Origin: Alphaproteobacteria bacterium
GTDB taxonomy: Bacteria; Pseudomonadota; Alphaproteobacteria; Sphingomonadales; JAKSBY01
Direction of reading: 5' to 3'
Assembly: GCA_021774625.1 (NCBI GenBank)
Contig: JAJFIV010000027.1
Span: 336,566-400,565, forward strand
Length of the DNA stretch: 64,000 bases
Part shown: positions 62,180 to 64,000 of the stretch, piece after piece
Position numbering within the stretch: position 1 is the stretch's first letter
How the letters are laid out: the number at the start of each line of letters is the position of its first letter
Program-made: the position numbers and the translations under genes
The notes under the pieces: model-generated
What the model saw: the letters and a program-made list of their open reading frames with translations, nothing else
Told to the model about the DNA's origin: nothing
Databases searched by the model: none

Positions 62180-63211
62180 ATGGTCAAAGCAAAGACAACG
62201 GATATTCCGGGCCTTTTACAAAAACTTCCGGCGCATTATCGCGGTGTTCTCGTTTACGGCCGCGATGAGGGAATGGTCCGGGAAAGGGCTCAGCAACTGG
62301 CGCGCCAGATTGTCGAAGATCTGTCCGATCCTTTTCAGGTGGCGCGGCCCGGTTTGCAGCAGATAAAGGAAACGCCTTCGCTTCTGGCCGATGAAATGGG
62401 CGCTCTTTCGATGATGGGGGGGCGCCGGGTGATTCTGGTTGATCAGGCCTCGGATGCCCATTTCGGACCGGCTTCCAATGCCCTGGCGATAACTGTGGGT
62501 GATAATCTTTTGATTCTCGCCGCCGGTGATCTTGCGCCGCGGTCGCGGCTGCGCCGCCTGTTTGAAGAAACGGCGGAAACCCTTGCGCTTCCCTGCTACG
62601 GTGACAGCCAAAGAGACCTGGATCTGCTGATCGACGACATCGTTCTGGCCAGAGGCTTTACCGTTGCCCGGGACGCGGCCGCCTATCTGAAATCCCAACT
62701 GGGTGTGGACCGTCAGATCAGCCGCAATGAACTGGAAAAACTGGTGCTTTATATGGGCTCCGAGCAAAGCGGCCAGCGCATCAGTCTTGCGGACGCAAAA
62801 GCCTGCGTCGGCGATCAGACCGCGCTGGCCCTCGGCCAGATTGCGGCCGCAGCCACGGGCGGCGACATTAAATCGCTGGATAGGCTTCTGGAACGCGCCA
62901 TTATGCAGGGAGAGACACCGGTTGCCGTGCTGCGGGTGGCGCAAAAGCGGCTGCAAAGGCTGCATCTCACCGCCGGTCTCCAACAGGCCGGCGCCAGCGC
63001 CGATGCGGCAATGGGAAAATTGCGGCCACCGGTCTTTTTCATGGAAAAGGAGGCCTTCCGGCAGGATCTGAAACGCTGGAATGTCGCCCGGCTTTCCTCG
63101 GCGCTGGCGATCCTTGCCGAAGCGGAAGCCGGCTGCAAATCAACCGGTTTTCCGGCAGAAGCCATCTGCGCCCGCGCCCTGACCCGGATCGCGCTCGCCG
63201 CCAAGGCATAA
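62180..63211 (+). CDS. holA: DNA polymerase III subunit delta
   Basis: 343-residue clamp-loader subunit that opens the beta clamp. Conserved stretches are YRGVLVYGRDEGMVRERAQQ, SLLADEMGALSMMGGRRVIL (beta-clamp-contacting region), DNLLILAAGDLAPRSRLRRL and LGVDRQISRNELEKLVLYMG. Followed after 37 bp by the convergent parB gene; no terminator hairpin was seen. Confidence 0.94.
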   Translation: MVKAKTTDIPGLLQKLPAHYRGVLVYGRDEGMVRERAQQLARQIVEDLSDPFQVARPGLQQIKETPSLLADEMGALSMMGGRRVILVDQASDAHFGPASNALAITVGDNLLILAAGDLAPRSRLRRLFEETAETLALPCYGDSQRDLDLLIDDIVLARGFTVARDAAAYLKSQLGVDRQISRNELEKLVLYMGSEQSGQRISLADAKACVGDQTALALGQIAAAATGGDIKSLDRLLERAIMQGETPVAVLRVAQKRLQRLHLTAGLQQAGASADAAMGKLRPPVFFMEKEAFRQDLKRWNVARLSSALAILAEAEAGCKSTGFPAEAICARALTRIALAAKA

Positions 63212-63248
63212 ACGCCATCAGAAATCAATTGCTTAACATTATTCCCGG

Positions 63249-64000
63249 CTATGGGCCGCAAAGCCGCTGGCAAAGATCATCCAGCTGCTCAAGGGTTTTA
63301 TAGGTAATGGCCACCTGGCCGCCCTGTTCCCCCGCATGACTGATGCTGACCTTCAGGCCGAGAGCCCGGGACAGGTCCCGTTCCAGCGCCAGCGTATCCG
63401 CATCCTTGGTGGGCGCAAGAAAAGATGGACGAGACGACTTTCCCTTCCTTCCGCGCGCCAGAGATTCTGTCTGCCGGACGCTTAAGCCGGATTCTTCGAC
63501 GCGCTTCGCCAGACTAACGGCATCGTCCGCCCCGATCAGCGCACGGGCATGGCCCATGGAAAGCCGGCCGGAATCAATCATCAGCTGAACCGGCTCCGGC
63601 AGGGTCAAAAGCCGCAGCAAATTTGCTATATGGCTGCGGCTCTTCCCAACCAGTTGAGAAACTTCTTCCTGCGTATGGTCGAAATCATCCATCAACTGGC
63701 GATAACCCTTGGCCTCTTCCACAGCGGATAGATCTTCGCGCTGCACATTCTCAATAATGGCGGCTTCCAGGGCTTCCTGATCAGTGAATTCGCGAATCAT
63801 CACGGGAATTTCATGAATGGCGGCCGCCTGCGCGGCGCGCCAGCGGCGTTCGCCGGCAATAATCTCATAGCGGCTCCGGTCTGCCGTCGGGCGCACCAGA
63901 ATCGGCTGTAAAATACCTTTTTCGCGGATTGATTCCACCAGTTCGGCGAGGGCTTCGGGATCAAAACTTCGTCGCGGCTGGAAAGGATTTGCGCTCAGCC
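63249..64000 (-). CDS. parB: Chromosome-partitioning protein ParB (5' end beyond the window)
   Basis: C-terminal ~250 residues of ParB, a CTP-dependent clamp that binds parS and segregates chromosomes with ParA. The frame is open to the right edge, where it encodes NPFQPRRSFDPEALAELVES. The CTP-binding IIAGERRWRAAQAA and EAAIIENVQREDLSAVEEA, the helix-turn-helix TQEEVSQLVGKSRSHIANLL and the C-terminal dimerisation segment are present. The Met at 63938 is internal. No parS-like site was noticed in the window. Confidence 0.95.
   Translation of the reverse strand, partial: LSANPFQPRRSFDPEALAELVESIREKGILQPILVRPTADRSRYEIIAGERRWRAAQAAAIHEIPVMIREFTDQEALEAAIIENVQREDLSAVEEAKGYRQLMDDFDHTQEEVSQLVGKSRSHIANLLRLLTLPEPVQLMIDSGRLSMGHARALIGADDAVSLAKRVEESGLSVRQTESLARGRKGKSSRPSFLAPTKDADTLALERDLSRALGLKVSISHAGEQGGQVAITYKTLEQLDDLCQRLCGP

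Noticed and set aside
1-64000. CRISPR array, phage or transposase genes
   Set aside because: No regularly spaced repeats, capsid, terminase, integrase or transposase motifs were seen on either strand.

Overview
The window is a compact, gene-dense stretch of an alphaproteobacterial chromosome. Supporting evidence is the class I (archaeal-type) lysyl-tRNA synthetase, a 180-kDa NAD-dependent glutamate dehydrogenase of 1620 residues, a bacterial Mic60/mitofilin homologue beside hemC-hemD-hemY, small alphaproteobacterial families (DUF3576, DUF6460-like, DUF1674/SDHAF4), and neighbourhoods typical of the class (tsaD-gpsA-yciI-EVE; htpX-rsmB-rpe-heparinase-purH; ybbN-trm112-ubiH-ftsK-lolA-xthA; leuS-lptE-holA-parB). 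It looks like an aerobic, probably aquatic heterotroph with an outer membrane and a PEP-CTERM export system. The order cannot be fixed from this sequence alone. No stretch of more than 300 bases lacks a gene, and there is no CRISPR array, rRNA operon, intact phage or insertion sequence.

Layout. 1-3941: 3' end of a suf operon (sufD, sufS, a DUF59 sufT-type gene, an A-type carrier), with HMG-CoA lyase overlapping its last gene by 8 bp. 4026-5304 (minus): an unknown lipoprotein and a SixA-like phosphatase. 5422-7646: a two-gene osmoprotectant-type ABC importer whose binding protein and permease are fused. 7626-11347 (minus): GNAT acetyltransferase, TerB-like protein and DinG-type helicase. 11463-14844: lysS, a periplasmic TPR protein, a DUF6460-like membrane protein and a DUF938 methyltransferase. 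14839-19274 (minus): a TPR/2OG-Fe(II) oxygenase fusion, an exported M28 peptidase and tRNA-Thr(CGT). 19332-23475 (minus): hemY, alpha-Mic60, hemD and hemC, divergent from tsaD-gpsA-yciI-EVE-acs (23538-28354).

28358-33230 contains a peptidoglycan-binding-domain protein, a PEP-CTERM metalloprotease behind a near-perfect sigma-54 promoter, the SDHAF4 gene and a CehA/McbA-type metallohydrolase with an N-terminal propeller. 33314-39717 is htpX, rsmB, rpe, heparinase II/III and purH. 39727-46071 (minus) holds the NAD-glutamate dehydrogenase, a PAS protein and tRNA-Gly(GCC). 46247-53357 is ybbN, trm112-like, ubiH-like (minus), ftsK, lolA, an unknown gene and xthA, followed by a cloverleaf-like palindromic repeat. 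53531-64000 is an OmpR-type regulator, ribA, an L,D-transpeptidase, yggS, a thiE-like gene, an exported probable beta-barrel protein, DUF3576, leuS, lptE, holA and the truncated parB.

The most unusual points are: (i) a decayed copy of the 3' end of tRNA-Thr beyond the M28 peptidase gene, so that this single gene lies between a complete tRNA and a directly repeated tRNA fragment, as in a relic integrative element; (ii) the sigma-54 promoter plus an upstream dyad in front of the PEP-CTERM metalloprotease; (iii) the large palindromic repeat after xthA; (iv) several multidomain fusions and uncharacterised exported proteins.
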